Shown: positions 1-6,142 of the stretch, one piece after another
How positions within the stretch are numbered: the stretch's first letter is position 1
Layout: the number at the start of each line of letters is the position of its first letter
NCBI GenBank assembly: GCA_035285585.1
Contig: JAYKGU010000031.1
Span: forward strand, 1 to 8,319
From: JAYKGU01 sp035285585
GTDB lineage: Bacteria > Cyanobacteriota > Cyanobacteriia > CAKZMO01
Direction: 5' to 3'
DNA: 8,319 nucleotides
The notes under the pieces: model-generated
Database searches by the model: none
What the model was told of the DNA's origin: nothing
Seen by the model: only the letters and a program-made list of their open reading frames with translations
Translations under genes and position numbers: made by a program

Positions 1-72
1 TCCGGAGTGGGATCCGGGGTGGGATCCGGAGTGGGATCGGGAACCGGATCTGGAGTGGGATCGGGGGTGTCT
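1..72 (-). repeat. 12-base tandem repeat encoding (Asp-Pro-Thr-Pro)n
   Basis: About six degenerate 12-base units of the type TCCGGAGTGGGA stand head to tail and continue off the left edge. Read on the minus strand in frame they encode DPTP, with one unit changed to DPVP. Differences between units are mostly at third codon positions, so the protein repeat seems to be under selection. This is a coding linker repeat inside the PPC-domain gene and does not resemble a CRISPR array, because there are no unique spacers. Confidence 0.85.
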
Positions 73-506
73 ACAATTTCCGTAGCCGACAGGGTCAGGG
101 TGTATTTGGTTGACTTCTTGCTGCCCCGACCAGGGGTAACTCGCACGTAATACCAACCTGAATCCTCTAATTCAGTGCTGATTTCCTCATCTTTGGTGCC
201 CCTTGTACGGGAGCGAGTGATGGATTTTAGATGTTTTTTAATGTCTCTTTTTTTGAGGGCGCTGAACTCAGTGCTGCCGAGCGCTTTTCTAGCGTCTCTT
301 GTCTTTCCACTCAAGTAGAAAAGCTCTACATCAGCGTCAGCTTTAAGCTTGGAAAGGTTTAACTCAAAACTGCTGCTTTGGCTAATCCGAAAGCGATAAA
401 GATCGCCCAGGTCTTTGTCGCCGATTGAGTCTCTTGCTCTTGCATTGGGTGAGAGCGACAGTTTTTTGGCTCTCCGAAAGCTATCAGATACGCGATCTCT
501 CGCCAT
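1..506 (-). CDS. PPC-domain (pre-peptidase C-terminal-like) protein with Asp-Pro-Thr-Pro repeat, partial
   Basis: An uninterrupted minus-strand frame starts at ATG 506-504 and runs off the left edge after 168 complete codons, so the C-terminal part is missing. Upstream lies a purine-rich GGGGG tract (522-518), about 11 bases before the ATG, which is a plausible ribosome binding site. Residues about 25-141 read like a PPC beta-sandwich: an aspartate-rich entry followed by LYRFRIS, then LSKLKADADVELFYLSG, then ELEDSGWYYVRVTPG and a closing YTLTLSA. Residues 147-168 are DPTP repeats, typical of a flexible linker to another secreted or surface domain. No signal peptide is visible at this start. 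The segment at about 69-106 looks longer and more basic than the usual PPC loop, and residues 1-141 hold 32 Lys/Arg against about 19 Asp/Glu. Half of the 16 arginines use AGA/AGG, whereas ftsH is almost all CGN. PPC domains are known in secreted proteases and multi-domain surface proteins; what this protein does beyond the linker cannot be seen. Confidence 0.8.
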   Translation of the reverse strand, partial: MARDRVSDSFRRAKKLSLSPNARARDSIGDKDLGDLYRFRISQSSSFELNLSKLKADADVELFYLSGKTRDARKALGSTEFSALKKRDIKKHLKSITRSRTRGTKDEEISTELEDSGWYYVRVTPGRGSKKSTKYTLTLSATEIVDTPDPTPDPVPDPTPDPTPDPTP

Positions 507-956
507 AAGTAACTATTCCCCCTTGTAACAGTGTCTAGGATCTAGATTGCCCATTGTCCAATAGGAATAACTATTTTTCATGTAAGTTGAAAAACCTTTG
601 AAGTCGTGAATTAAACAACCGAAAAAATACGATTTACAGTGCCAGCAATTTCCACAGTAATTAACGGATTTATTTGGTAGGAAATTATTTGTTTGGGGGT
701 AGATTCTGTAAAAATACAGAGCGCTTGATTATAAATACGGAGGGTGCCTTTGAAGCAGAGGCGCGATCGCCAGAAAAAATACGGCCTGTTTTCTCTGGCT
801 CGGTCTGGGTGAGGCTGTCGAAGAAACCGGGATTGATCGACAATGGGACGGACAAAAAAACGTCGTTTGGGTAGGGCAAGGGCCAGTGGCTCCTATGGGG
901 TGTCAACGGTTTGGCCGAATGCCTGAAACAACGCTGCCCTTAGGGAGGAGGCGATC
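507..956. other. Divergent intergenic region without a supportable gene
   Basis: This 450-base stretch separates the minus-strand PPC gene from the plus-strand rlmL and should hold the promoters of both. The part near 525-740 is AT-rich, and the part from about 740 on is richer in GC with one HIP1 site (763-770). A small perfect hairpin, TCTGTA-AAAA-TACAGA, lies at 705-720. An imperfect hairpin with CCAGA and TCTGG arms lies at about 770-799. Short open frames exist (for example 674-874 plus) but have low-complexity, unrecognisable products and no good ribosome binding site, so I do not call them. I could not settle on a -35/-10 pair for either gene. Confidence 0.6.
943..950 (+). promoter_or_regulatory. 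Ribosome binding site of rlmL
   Basis: GGGAGGAG lies 6 bases before ATG 957. This near-perfect Shine-Dalgarno sequence fixes the start of the methyltransferase at 957 rather than at a later in-frame codon. Confidence 0.85.
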
Positions 957-2114
957 ATGGAATCTAGCGTATACTTTGCCACCGTTGCCCGTGGCCTGGA
1001 GGCCGTTGCCGCACAAGAACTTCAGGCTCTGGGGGCGTCTGAGGTGGAACCGGGATTCACGGGGGTACAGTTTCGGGGCGATCGCCCCCTCCTCTACCAC
1101 GTCAACCTGTGGGCGCGGCTGCCCTTTCGGGTGCTGGAGCAAATCCGCCAGTTCCCCTGCCGCGATGCTGATCAGCTCTATCAGGGCATTCAGGAAATCG
1201 ACTGGGCAGCTTATCTCTCCCCCGAACAAACCTTTGCGGTGCGGGCCACGGGGAAAACGCCCCAGCTTAACCACACCCACTTCACGGCTCTCCAGGTGAA
1301 GAACGCCATCGTGGATCAGCAGCGGCAGCGGCTGGGCCAGCGCTCCAGCATCGATACGCATCAGCCCGATGTGTGGATTAACGTGTTTGTCAGCAGCGGC
1401 GAACCGGGCAATCCCCGCTCTCGCCCCAGCGCCATCGTCAGTTTGGACAGCACCGGGGAAAGTCTGCATCGGCGGGGGTACCGTCCGGCCATGGGGGTTG
1501 CTCCCCTGAAGGAAACGCTGGCGGCGGCTCTGATTGCCCTGACGGACTGGACGCCCGAGCGCCCCTTTCTGGACCCCCTCTGCGGATCGGGGACGCTGCC
1601 CATTGAGGCGGCTATGAAAGGGCTGAATATTGCCCCTGGTCTGTTTCGGGAGCAGTTTGCCTTTGAGCGCTGGCGGGATTTTGATGGGGCGCTGTGGTCG
1701 GAAATGAAAAGAGAGGCGATCGCCCAACAGCACTCCCACCTGCCCGCCCCAATTATCGGCAGTGACGCTGACGCCGCAGTGCTCCAGGATGCCCAGGTCA
1801 ACGCCCGTGAGTGTGGCCTGGAGGCTCATCTGAAGCTGGTGCAGCAATCTCTCTCGGAGGTGGAGCCGGTGGGCGATCGCGGCGTGATTCTCTGTAACCC
1901 GCCCTATGGGGAGCGCATCGGGGAGGTGAAATCCCTGGGGGCGCTCTACCGGGAACTGGGGGATGTGTTTAAGCAGCGCTTTAAGGGCTGGACGGCCTAT
2001 GTGCTGAGCGGCAATCAGGCGTTGATTAAACAGATTGGCCTGAAGCCTGCCCGCCGCACGGTCGTCTACAATGGGGCGATCGAGTGCCGCCTGCTGAAAT
2101 ATGAGCTGTACTGA
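957..2114 (+). CDS. rlmL: THUMP-domain class I SAM-dependent rRNA methyltransferase (RlmL / COG0116 family)
   Basis: The 385-residue protein is predicted to methylate the exocyclic N2 of a guanine in 23S rRNA using S-adenosylmethionine; the E. coli family member acts on G2445. The N-terminal part (about 45-165) is a THUMP-type RNA-binding region. The motif RRGYR at 172-176 precedes the catalytic Rossmann domain. That domain shows the SAM-binding loop DPLCGSGT at 206-213, an acidic IGSDAD strand end at 267-272 and the catalytic NPPYGER at 314-320, the NPPY signature of N-methyltransferases. The C-terminus NGAIECRLLKYEL is typical of the family. The protein is a stand-alone version, unlike the RlmK-L fusion of about 700 residues in E. 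coli, and resembles the short Bacillus YpsC type. The start is supported by a strong ribosome binding site. The exact target base is inferred from the family and not proven here. Three HIP1 sites lie inside the gene, and the base composition matches its neighbours. Confidence 0.92.
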   Translation: MESSVYFATVARGLEAVAAQELQALGASEVEPGFTGVQFRGDRPLLYHVNLWARLPFRVLEQIRQFPCRDADQLYQGIQEIDWAAYLSPEQTFAVRATGKTPQLNHTHFTALQVKNAIVDQQRQRLGQRSSIDTHQPDVWINVFVSSGEPGNPRSRPSAIVSLDSTGESLHRRGYRPAMGVAPLKETLAAALIALTDWTPERPFLDPLCGSGTLPIEAAMKGLNIAPGLFREQFAFERWRDFDGALWSEMKREAIAQQHSHLPAPIIGSDADAAVLQDAQVNARECGLEAHLKLVQQSLSEVEPVGDRGVILCNPPYGERIGEVKSLGALYRELGDVFKQRFKGWTAYVLSGNQALIKQIGLKPARRTVVYNGAIECRLLKYELY

Positions 2115-2145
2115 GGTGATTTTTAGAAATAATGTCTGATGGGTC

Positions 2146-2171
2146 CGCAGATTTCGCAGATGGACGCAGAT
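2146..2171 (+). repeat. Three CGCAGAT copies at 9-10 base spacing
   Basis: CGCAGAT occurs at 2146-2152, 2155-2161 and 2165-2171. Similar CGCAGAT-rich short repeats are, from memory, scattered through many bacterial genomes. Here it is a single small cluster just downstream of rlmL, with no associated gene. Confidence 0.6.
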
Positions 2172-2261
2172 AGATAATTGCAGGGCATGGGCGGCTGCCC
2201 ACTCTTGAGACCAAAATGGCAGAATGAGAAGAAGGTCGGATGATGAACTGCTGGTTCTCAT

Positions 2262-2292
2262 CGTCCCCGTACGGGTAATCTGACGGGGGACG
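2262..2292 (+). other. Hairpin upstream of ftsH
   Basis: The left arm CGTCCCCGT (2262-2270) pairs with ACGGGGGACG (2283-2292), with one bulged G and a 12-base loop. The left side also contains the perfect palindrome CCCGTACGGG (2266-2275), so two alternative folds compete. No T-tract follows, which makes a simple terminator unlikely. It may mark the 3' end of the rlmL message or be a protein-binding site. Confidence 0.45.
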
Positions 2293-2299
2293 CATCAAA

Positions 2300-2328
2300 T
2301 TCTAATCTGAGTTAACATTATTTAATAT
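2300..2328 (+). promoter_or_regulatory. Candidate ftsH promoter (weak)
   Basis: TAATAT (2323-2328) resembles a -10 box and sits 17 bases after TTCTAA (2300-2305), a poor -35 match. It is the most AT-rich patch before ftsH and would give a leader of roughly 120 bases. This is a pattern match only. Confidence 0.25.
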
Positions 2329-2438
2329 TGAGACAAGATTTTGAATGGTTCCTCGAAACCGTATCAACATATGCGTCAGGGCAACGGGCGTTACATCCAC
2401 GCATCCTAGGCCAGCGCATCATGTATCAACCCATAAGT

Positions 2439-2445
2439 AGGAGGA
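2439..2445 (+). promoter_or_regulatory. Ribosome binding site deciding the GTG start of ftsH
   Basis: AGGAGGA ends 9 bases before GTG 2455. An ATG at 2447 lies almost on top of this site and is followed after two codons by TGA, so it cannot be the ftsH start. GTG 2455 is therefore the supported initiation codon. Confidence 0.8.
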
Positions 2446-2454
2446 TATGCCCCG

Positions 2455-4293
2455 GTGAATAAACGGTGGAGAAATGCAGGGCTATACGCGCTTCTGGTGG
2501 TGGTCGTTATTTTCCTGGCGACGGCCCTACTCGACAGGCAGCCCCAGGCCCGTGGGAGATGGCCCTACAGTGATTTTTTGCAGCGAGTTGAGCAAGGCCA
2601 GGTTGATAAAGTTCTCATCAGTGCTGACCGGACGCGGGCGATCGCCACTGCCCAGGACGGCGAGAAGTTTACCGTTGACCTGCCCGCTGATTCAGAACTG
2701 CTCGACACCCTGATTACTAATGACGTGGACATCGCGGTTTCTCCTCAGACCGACGACAACGTCCTCGTGCGGATTCTCAGTACTCTGCTGATTCCCTTCC
2801 TGCTGCTGGTGGTGCTGTTCTTCGTGCTGCGCCGCGCCCAAAATGGCCCCGGTAGCCAGGCTATGAACTTCGGTAAGTCGAAGGCGCGGGTGCAGATGGA
2901 GCCGCAAACCCAGGTCACCTTTGGTGATGTGGCGGGCATTGAGCAGGCCAAGCTGGAGCTGGCGGAGGTTGTGGACTTTTTGAAGAATGCCGATCGCTTC
3001 ACGGCGGTGGGCGCTAAGATTCCCAAGGGCGTGCTGCTGGTTGGCCCTCCTGGAACGGGTAAGACGCTGCTGGCTCGGGCCGTGGCTGGAGAGGCTGGGG
3101 TACCCTTCTTCTCCATCTCGGGTTCTGAGTTTGTGGAGATGTTCGTAGGGGTCGGTGCGTCCCGCGTGCGCGACCTGTTCGAACAGGCCAAGGCTAACGC
3201 TCCCTGTATCGTCTTTATCGATGAAATTGACGCGGTGGGTCGGCAGCGGGGTGCCGGTCTCGGCGGCGGCAATGACGAGCGGGAGCAGACCCTCAACCAG
3301 TTGCTGACTGAAATGGACGGCTTTGAGGGCAATACGGGCATCATCATCATCGCGGCGACCAACCGTCCGGATGTGCTGGATGCGGCCCTGCTGCGCCCCG
3401 GTCGCTTCGATCGCCAGGTGGTGGTGGATCGGCCTGACTATGCGGGTCGTCTGGAAATCCTCAACGTCCACGCCCGTGGCAAGACCCTGGCGAAGGATGT
3501 GGATCTGGAGAAGATCGCTCGCCGGACGCCTGGCTTCACGGGGGCAGATTTGTCTAACCTGCTAAACGAAGCCGCCATCCTCGCTGCCCGTCGCAATCTG
3601 ACGGAAATCTCGATGGACGAAGTCAATGACGCCATCGATCGCGTCCTGGCTGGCCCTGAGAAGAAAGACCGGGTGATGAGCGAGAAGCGCAAGTCCCTGG
3701 TGGCCTATCACGAAGCCGGACACGCCCTGGTAGGTGCCCTGATGCCCGATTACGACCCGGTGCAGAAGATCAGCATCATTCCCCGTGGACGCGCCGGTGG
3801 TCTCACCTGGTTTACCCCCAGCGAAGACCGGATGGATTCGGGCCTCTACTCTCGTTCTTACCTGCAAAACCAGATGGCGGTAGCCCTGGGTGGTCGCATC
3901 GCTGAGGAAGTCATCTTCGGTGAGGAAGAGGTGACCACGGGAGCCTCGAACGACCTGCAGCAGGTGGCTCGGGTGGCTCGGCAGATGGTGACGCGGTTTG
4001 GCATGAGCGATCGCCTCGGTCCCGTAGCTCTGGGTCGTCAGCAGGGCAACATGTTCCTGGGGCGTGACATTGCGTCGGAGCGGGACTTCTCGGAGGAAAC
4101 GGCAGCCACCATTGATGACGAGGTGCGTAACCTGGTGGAGCAGGCTTATCGCCGCGCCAAGATGGTTCTGCTAGAAAACCGGCATGTGCTGGATCAGCTG
4201 GCCCAACTGCTGGTTGAAAAGGAAACCGTAGATGCGGAAGAGCTGCAAGAGCTGCTCAACAATAACGACGTGAAGGTTGCGGCCATCGTCTAA
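2455..4293 (+). CDS. ftsH: ATP-dependent zinc metalloprotease FtsH
   Basis: This 612-residue membrane AAA+ protease extracts and degrades damaged or unassembled membrane and soluble proteins, working as a hexamer (in cyanobacteria often a hetero-hexamer). Two membrane segments (about 8-25 and 105-125) flank the FtsH extracytoplasmic domain. The AAA domain shows Walker A GPPGTGKT (197-204), the pore residues FVG (230-232), Walker B FIDEID (254-259) and second-region-of-homology arginines in RPGRFDR (R314, R317). The zinc site is HEAGH (419-423), with D500 in the TTGASND stretch as the likely third ligand. Length and motifs are complete. The N-terminus starting MNKRWRNAGLY is unlike my memory of Synechocystis FtsH2 (slr0228), so it may belong to the essential FtsH1/FtsH3 group; that assignment needs a tree. 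The start is GTG, supported by a good ribosome binding site. A strong terminator follows 59 bases after the stop, so ftsH ends its transcription unit. Confidence 0.97.
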   Translation: MNKRWRNAGLYALLVVVVIFLATALLDRQPQARGRWPYSDFLQRVEQGQVDKVLISADRTRAIATAQDGEKFTVDLPADSELLDTLITNDVDIAVSPQTDDNVLVRILSTLLIPFLLLVVLFFVLRRAQNGPGSQAMNFGKSKARVQMEPQTQVTFGDVAGIEQAKLELAEVVDFLKNADRFTAVGAKIPKGVLLVGPPGTGKTLLARAVAGEAGVPFFSISGSEFVEMFVGVGASRVRDLFEQAKANAPCIVFIDEIDAVGRQRGAGLGGGNDEREQTLNQLLTEMDGFEGNTGIIIIAATNRPDVLDAALLRPGRFDRQVVVDRPDYAGRLEILNVHARGKTLAKDVDLEKIARRTPGFTGADLSNLLNEAAILAARRNLTEISMDEVNDAIDRVLAGPEKKDRVMSEKRKSLVAYHEAGHALVGALMPDYDPVQKISIIPRGRAGGLTWFTPSEDRMDSGLYSRSYLQNQMAVALGGRIAEEVIFGEEEVTTGASNDLQQVARVARQMVTRFGMSDRLGPVALGRQQGNMFLGRDIASERDFSEETAATIDDEVRNLVEQAYRRAKMVLLENRHVLDQLAQLLVEKETVDAEELQELLNNNDVKVAAIV

Positions 4294-4352
4294 TTCGATA
4301 GGCCTGTGGCTGGTCAGTCCAGTTCGCTTGGTTGACCCCTCAACTGAACCTG

Positions 4353-4376
4353 GGACGCTCTTCGGAGCGTCCTTTT
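4353..4376 (+). terminator. Rho-independent terminator of ftsH
   Basis: A perfect 8-bp stem GGACGCTC / GAGCGTCC (4353-4360 and 4365-4372) closes a TTCG tetraloop and is followed by TTTT. This stable UUCG hairpin lies 59 bases beyond the ftsH stop codon. Confidence 0.88.
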
Positions 4377-4403
4377 GCCGTTTAAAGTGAGAAGACGATA
4401 GGT

Positions 4404-4464
4404 TCCCGCTTAAAGCGGGACAAAATTAACGGGACAGTGGGGCGCTGTGCGCCCCACTGTCCCG
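4404..4464. repeat. Double-hairpin palindromic element upstream of eda
   Basis: A short hairpin with 7-bp arms (TCCCGCT, 4404-4410, and AGCGGGA, 4414-4420) and loop TAA is followed by a 9-base linker. Then comes a perfect inverted repeat with 16-base arms (4430-4445 and 4449-4464) around TGT. The long stem could be extended by TTAA on each side (4426-4429 and 4467-4470) across a bulged CC. The strand downstream of the plus-sense fold has no T-tract, so it is not a normal terminator for ftsH, which already has one. The long palindrome ends 40 bases before the eda start. Its layout matches the element at 5228-5283. It may be a dispersed cyanobacterial palindromic repeat or a structured leader. 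Confidence 0.75.
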
Positions 4465-4504
4465 CCTTAAGTTGATACCCAAGACGATAAAAGAGCTGGA
4501 TTAG

Positions 4505-5164
4505 ATGTTCATAACCAACGAAACCTGGCTGGCACTCCTGAAGCAGCACCGGGCGATCGCCGTCATTCGTGCGCCTGAGCTGGGGCTGGGTCGGCAAATG
4601 GCCCGGTCAGTGGCGGCGGCGGGCATGGGTTTAATTGAGGTGACCTGGAACAGCGATCGCCCCGCCGAGCTAGTGGGACAGTTACGAGCCGATTTGCCGG
4701 ACTGCACTGTTGGCGTGGGCACTATCTTGGAGGCTGGGGAGCTTTACGAGGCTGTGCAGGCGGGGGCGCAGTTTGCCTTCAGCCCCCATACCAGTCTGCC
4801 CCTGATTCAGGCCGCTCAAAGGTTGGGGGTGCCGATGATTCCCGGTGCCCTCTCCCCGACGGAGATTGTGACGGCCTGGCAGGCGGGGGCTGCTTGTGTG
4901 AAGGTCTTTCCGGTGAAGGTGCTGGGGGGCACGGACTACATTCGCTGCCTGCAGGGGCCGCTGGCCGCCGTTCCCCTGATTCCCACGGGGGGCGTGACGC
5001 TCGACAACGCCCAGGCATTTCTGGAGGCGGGGGCGATCGCCGTTGGTCTGTCCAGCCATCTTTTTCCAAAGGGGGCGATCGCCGAACAAAACTGGTCTTT
5101 GATCACAGAGCAGGCCACTACCCTGGTTCAGGGGTTAATTCAGCGAGAACTGATCCGGGTCTAG
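4505..5164 (+). CDS. eda: KDPG/KHG aldolase family protein (bifunctional 4-hydroxy-2-oxoglutarate aldolase / 2-dehydro-3-deoxy-phosphogluconate aldolase)
   Basis: This 219-residue class I aldolase is predicted to cleave 2-keto-3-deoxy-6-phosphogluconate to pyruvate and glyceraldehyde 3-phosphate, or 4-hydroxy-2-oxoglutarate to pyruvate and glyoxylate. It is a single TIM barrel close to the usual length. Residues align directly with E. coli Eda numbering: E45 in GLIEVTW, T73 in GVGT, P94 in FSPH, the Schiff-base lysine K133 in CVKVFP, and the phosphate-binding glycines near 162-163. The substrate-carboxylate arginine expected at position 49 is asparagine here (EVTWN), which I recall from other cyanobacterial members. 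The ED pathway role of cyanobacterial Eda is disputed, so an oxoglutarate aldolase or decarboxylase role is also possible. The ATG at 4505 has only a weak upstream GGA, and no clear promoter was found between the ftsH terminator and the start. It is convergent with pstB. Four HIP1 sites lie in 660 bases. Confidence 0.88.
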   Translation: MFITNETWLALLKQHRAIAVIRAPELGLGRQMARSVAAAGMGLIEVTWNSDRPAELVGQLRADLPDCTVGVGTILEAGELYEAVQAGAQFAFSPHTSLPLIQAAQRLGVPMIPGALSPTEIVTAWQAGAACVKVFPVKVLGGTDYIRCLQGPLAAVPLIPTGGVTLDNAQAFLEAGAIAVGLSSHLFPKGAIAEQNWSLITEQATTLVQGLIQRELIRV

Positions 5165-5178
5165 GATGATGTCAAATT

Positions 5179-5217
5179 TTAAGGGCCAATCCCGAAAGAC
5201 TGACCCTTAAGGTTTTT
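5179..5217 (+). terminator. Probable terminator of eda
   Basis: TTAAGGGCCA (5179-5188) pairs with TGACCCTTAA (5201-5210) with one mismatch and a 12-base loop, followed by GG and a run of five T. It begins 14 bases after the eda stop, on the right strand and at the right distance. Confidence 0.6.
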
Positions 5218-5227
5218 GGTACAGGTA

Positions 5228-5283
5228 TGGCCCTACGGGCTAAGGTTTGAGTGTGGAACCCCCGCGTCGCGGGGGTTCCACAC
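5228..5283. repeat. Double-hairpin palindromic element in the eda-pstB convergent gap
   Basis: A short hairpin (TGGCCC, 5228-5233; loop TAC; GGGCTA, 5237-5242, with one G-T wobble) is followed by an 8-base linker. Then comes a perfect palindrome with 16-base arms (5251-5266 and 5268-5283) around one base, so the real loop is 3-5 bases. There is no T-tract on either side. It lies between convergent genes, where it could block read-through both ways or protect the 3' end of the pst message. Its architecture matches 4404-4464, but the sequences differ. Confidence 0.75.
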
Positions 5284-5298
5284 CTCTTGAATGTACTA

Positions 5299-5341
5299 AC
5301 GCGAAAGCGTAACGCCGTACGCGCTTCGGGCTTTAGCCGAA
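5299..5341. other. Small hairpins overlapping the pstB stop codon
   Basis: ACGC-GAAA-GCGT (5299-5310) is a 4-bp stem with a GNRA-type loop on the plus strand. TTCGGGC and GCCGAA arms (5325-5331 and 5336-5341) form a bulged hairpin that includes the pstB stop codon at 5333-5335. They may form part of a structured 3' end for the pst message; no T-run follows. Confidence 0.4.
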
Positions 5342-6142
5342 ACGACCGGTGACGTATTCTTGGGTGGCTTCCTGGGCCGGATTTTGGAAAATCTTGGTGG
5401 TCTTGTCGTACTCGACCAGGTAGCCCACTTTACCGCCCTTGTCGGTGGCCTCGGCGTTAAAGAAGGCGGTCATGTCAGAGACGCGGGACGCCTGCTGCAT
5501 GTTGTGGGTGACGATGATGATGGTGTACTGCTCTTTGAGTTCTTGCATCAGGTCTTCGATGCGCAGGGTAGAGATGGGGTCAAGGGCAGAGCAGGGTTCG
5601 TCCATGAGCAACACTTCGGGTTCGATGGCGATCGCCCGAGCAATGCAGAGACGCTGCTGCTGACCACCAGATAGGGAGAGACCGCTTTCTTTGAGCTTGT
5701 CCTTTACCTCGTCCCAGAGAGCGGAACCCCGCAGGGAGCGCTCTACCAATTCGTCCATGTTGCCCTTATAGCCATTGATTCGCGCACCAAACGCGATGTT
5801 CTCGTAGATGGATTTGGGAAACGGGTTGGGCTTCTGGAACACCATACCGATGCGGCGACGCAGTTCGGTGGGGTCAACATCACTGCTGTACAAATCGACG
5901 CCGTGGTAGGTAATGCGGCCTTTGATGTGCGCACTTGGAATCAGGTCGTTGAGACGGTTGAAGCAGCGCAGCACGGTGCTCTTACCACATCCGGATGGGC
6001 CAATGAATGCCGTAATTTTGTTACCTGGAATGCCTAGATTAACGTTACGAACCGCCAGATTGCTGCCATAGTAATAGCCGGTGTTTTCAACCTGGAACAC
6101 ATTTTCAGTCCCGACTGCTGCGGGAGATGATTGAGATTGCAT
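5333..6142 (-). CDS. pstB: Phosphate ABC transporter ATP-binding protein PstB
   Basis: This is the cytoplasmic ATPase that drives high-affinity phosphate import with PstC and PstA. From the chosen start (269 residues) the motifs are complete: Walker A GPSGCGKST (48-56), Q-loop Q103 in VFQKPNPFP, ABC signature LSGGQQQR (157-164), Walker B EVLLMDEP (176-183) and H-loop H213. The tail ending YVTGRFG is typical of PstB. A TTG at 6151 would add three residues, but the best ribosome binding site, AAGAGG (6158-6153), is only 1 base from that TTG and 10 bases from ATG 6142, so I prefer 6142. The gene follows pstA after 85 bases. As last gene of the operon it converges on eda. One HIP1 site is present. 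No phoU is seen downstream. Confidence 0.95.
   Translation of the reverse strand: MQSQSSPAAVGTENVFQVENTGYYYGSNLAVRNVNLGIPGNKITAFIGPSGCGKSTVLRCFNRLNDLIPSAHIKGRITYHGVDLYSSDVDPTELRRRIGMVFQKPNPFPKSIYENIAFGARINGYKGNMDELVERSLRGSALWDEVKDKLKESGLSLSGGQQQRLCIARAIAIEPEVLLMDEPCSALDPISTLRIEDLMQELKEQYTIIIVTHNMQQASRVSDMTAFFNAEATDKGGKVGYLVEYDKTTKIFQNPAQEATQEYVTGRFG

Larger units (their letters stand above)
2115..2454. other. rlmL-ftsH spacer, probable ftsH leader
   Basis: This 340-base gap has no supportable gene. From left to right it holds a CGCAGAT repeat cluster (2146-2171), a 5-bp hairpin TGGGC/GCCCA (2188-2201), a hairpin with CGTCCCCGT arms (2262-2292), an AT-rich stretch that may contain the ftsH promoter (about 2300-2330) and an untranslated segment with two GTATCAAC copies (2361-2368, 2423-2430). 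I see no strong rho-independent terminator just after rlmL, so read-through into ftsH is possible. Confidence 0.6.

Noticed and set aside
1..72. Possible CRISPR-like array
   Set aside because: The 12-base units are contiguous with no spacers and are in frame as DPTP codons.
674..874. Plus-strand open frame of 66 codons in the divergent gap
   Set aside because: It has no recognisable product and no convincing ribosome binding site, and an equally long minus-strand frame overlaps it, so it looks like chance.
903..2261. Minus-strand open frame of 452 codons opposite rlmL
   Set aside because: It mirrors the GC-rich rlmL coding strand, has low-complexity His/Gln/Arg-rich content and no domain motifs, while the plus-strand frame has complete catalytic motifs.
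2692..3471. Minus-strand open frame opposite ftsH
   Set aside because: It is a shadow of the FtsH AAA domain; its His/Arg/Gln-rich product has no family features.
4430..4464. Reading the long palindrome as the ftsH terminator
   Set aside because: No T-tract follows on the plus strand, and a better terminator exists at 4353-4376. A T-rich stretch follows on the minus strand, but no minus-strand gene ends there.
4682..5089. Minus-strand open frame opposite eda
   Set aside because: It is a shadow frame in GC-rich coding DNA with no motif or ribosome binding site.
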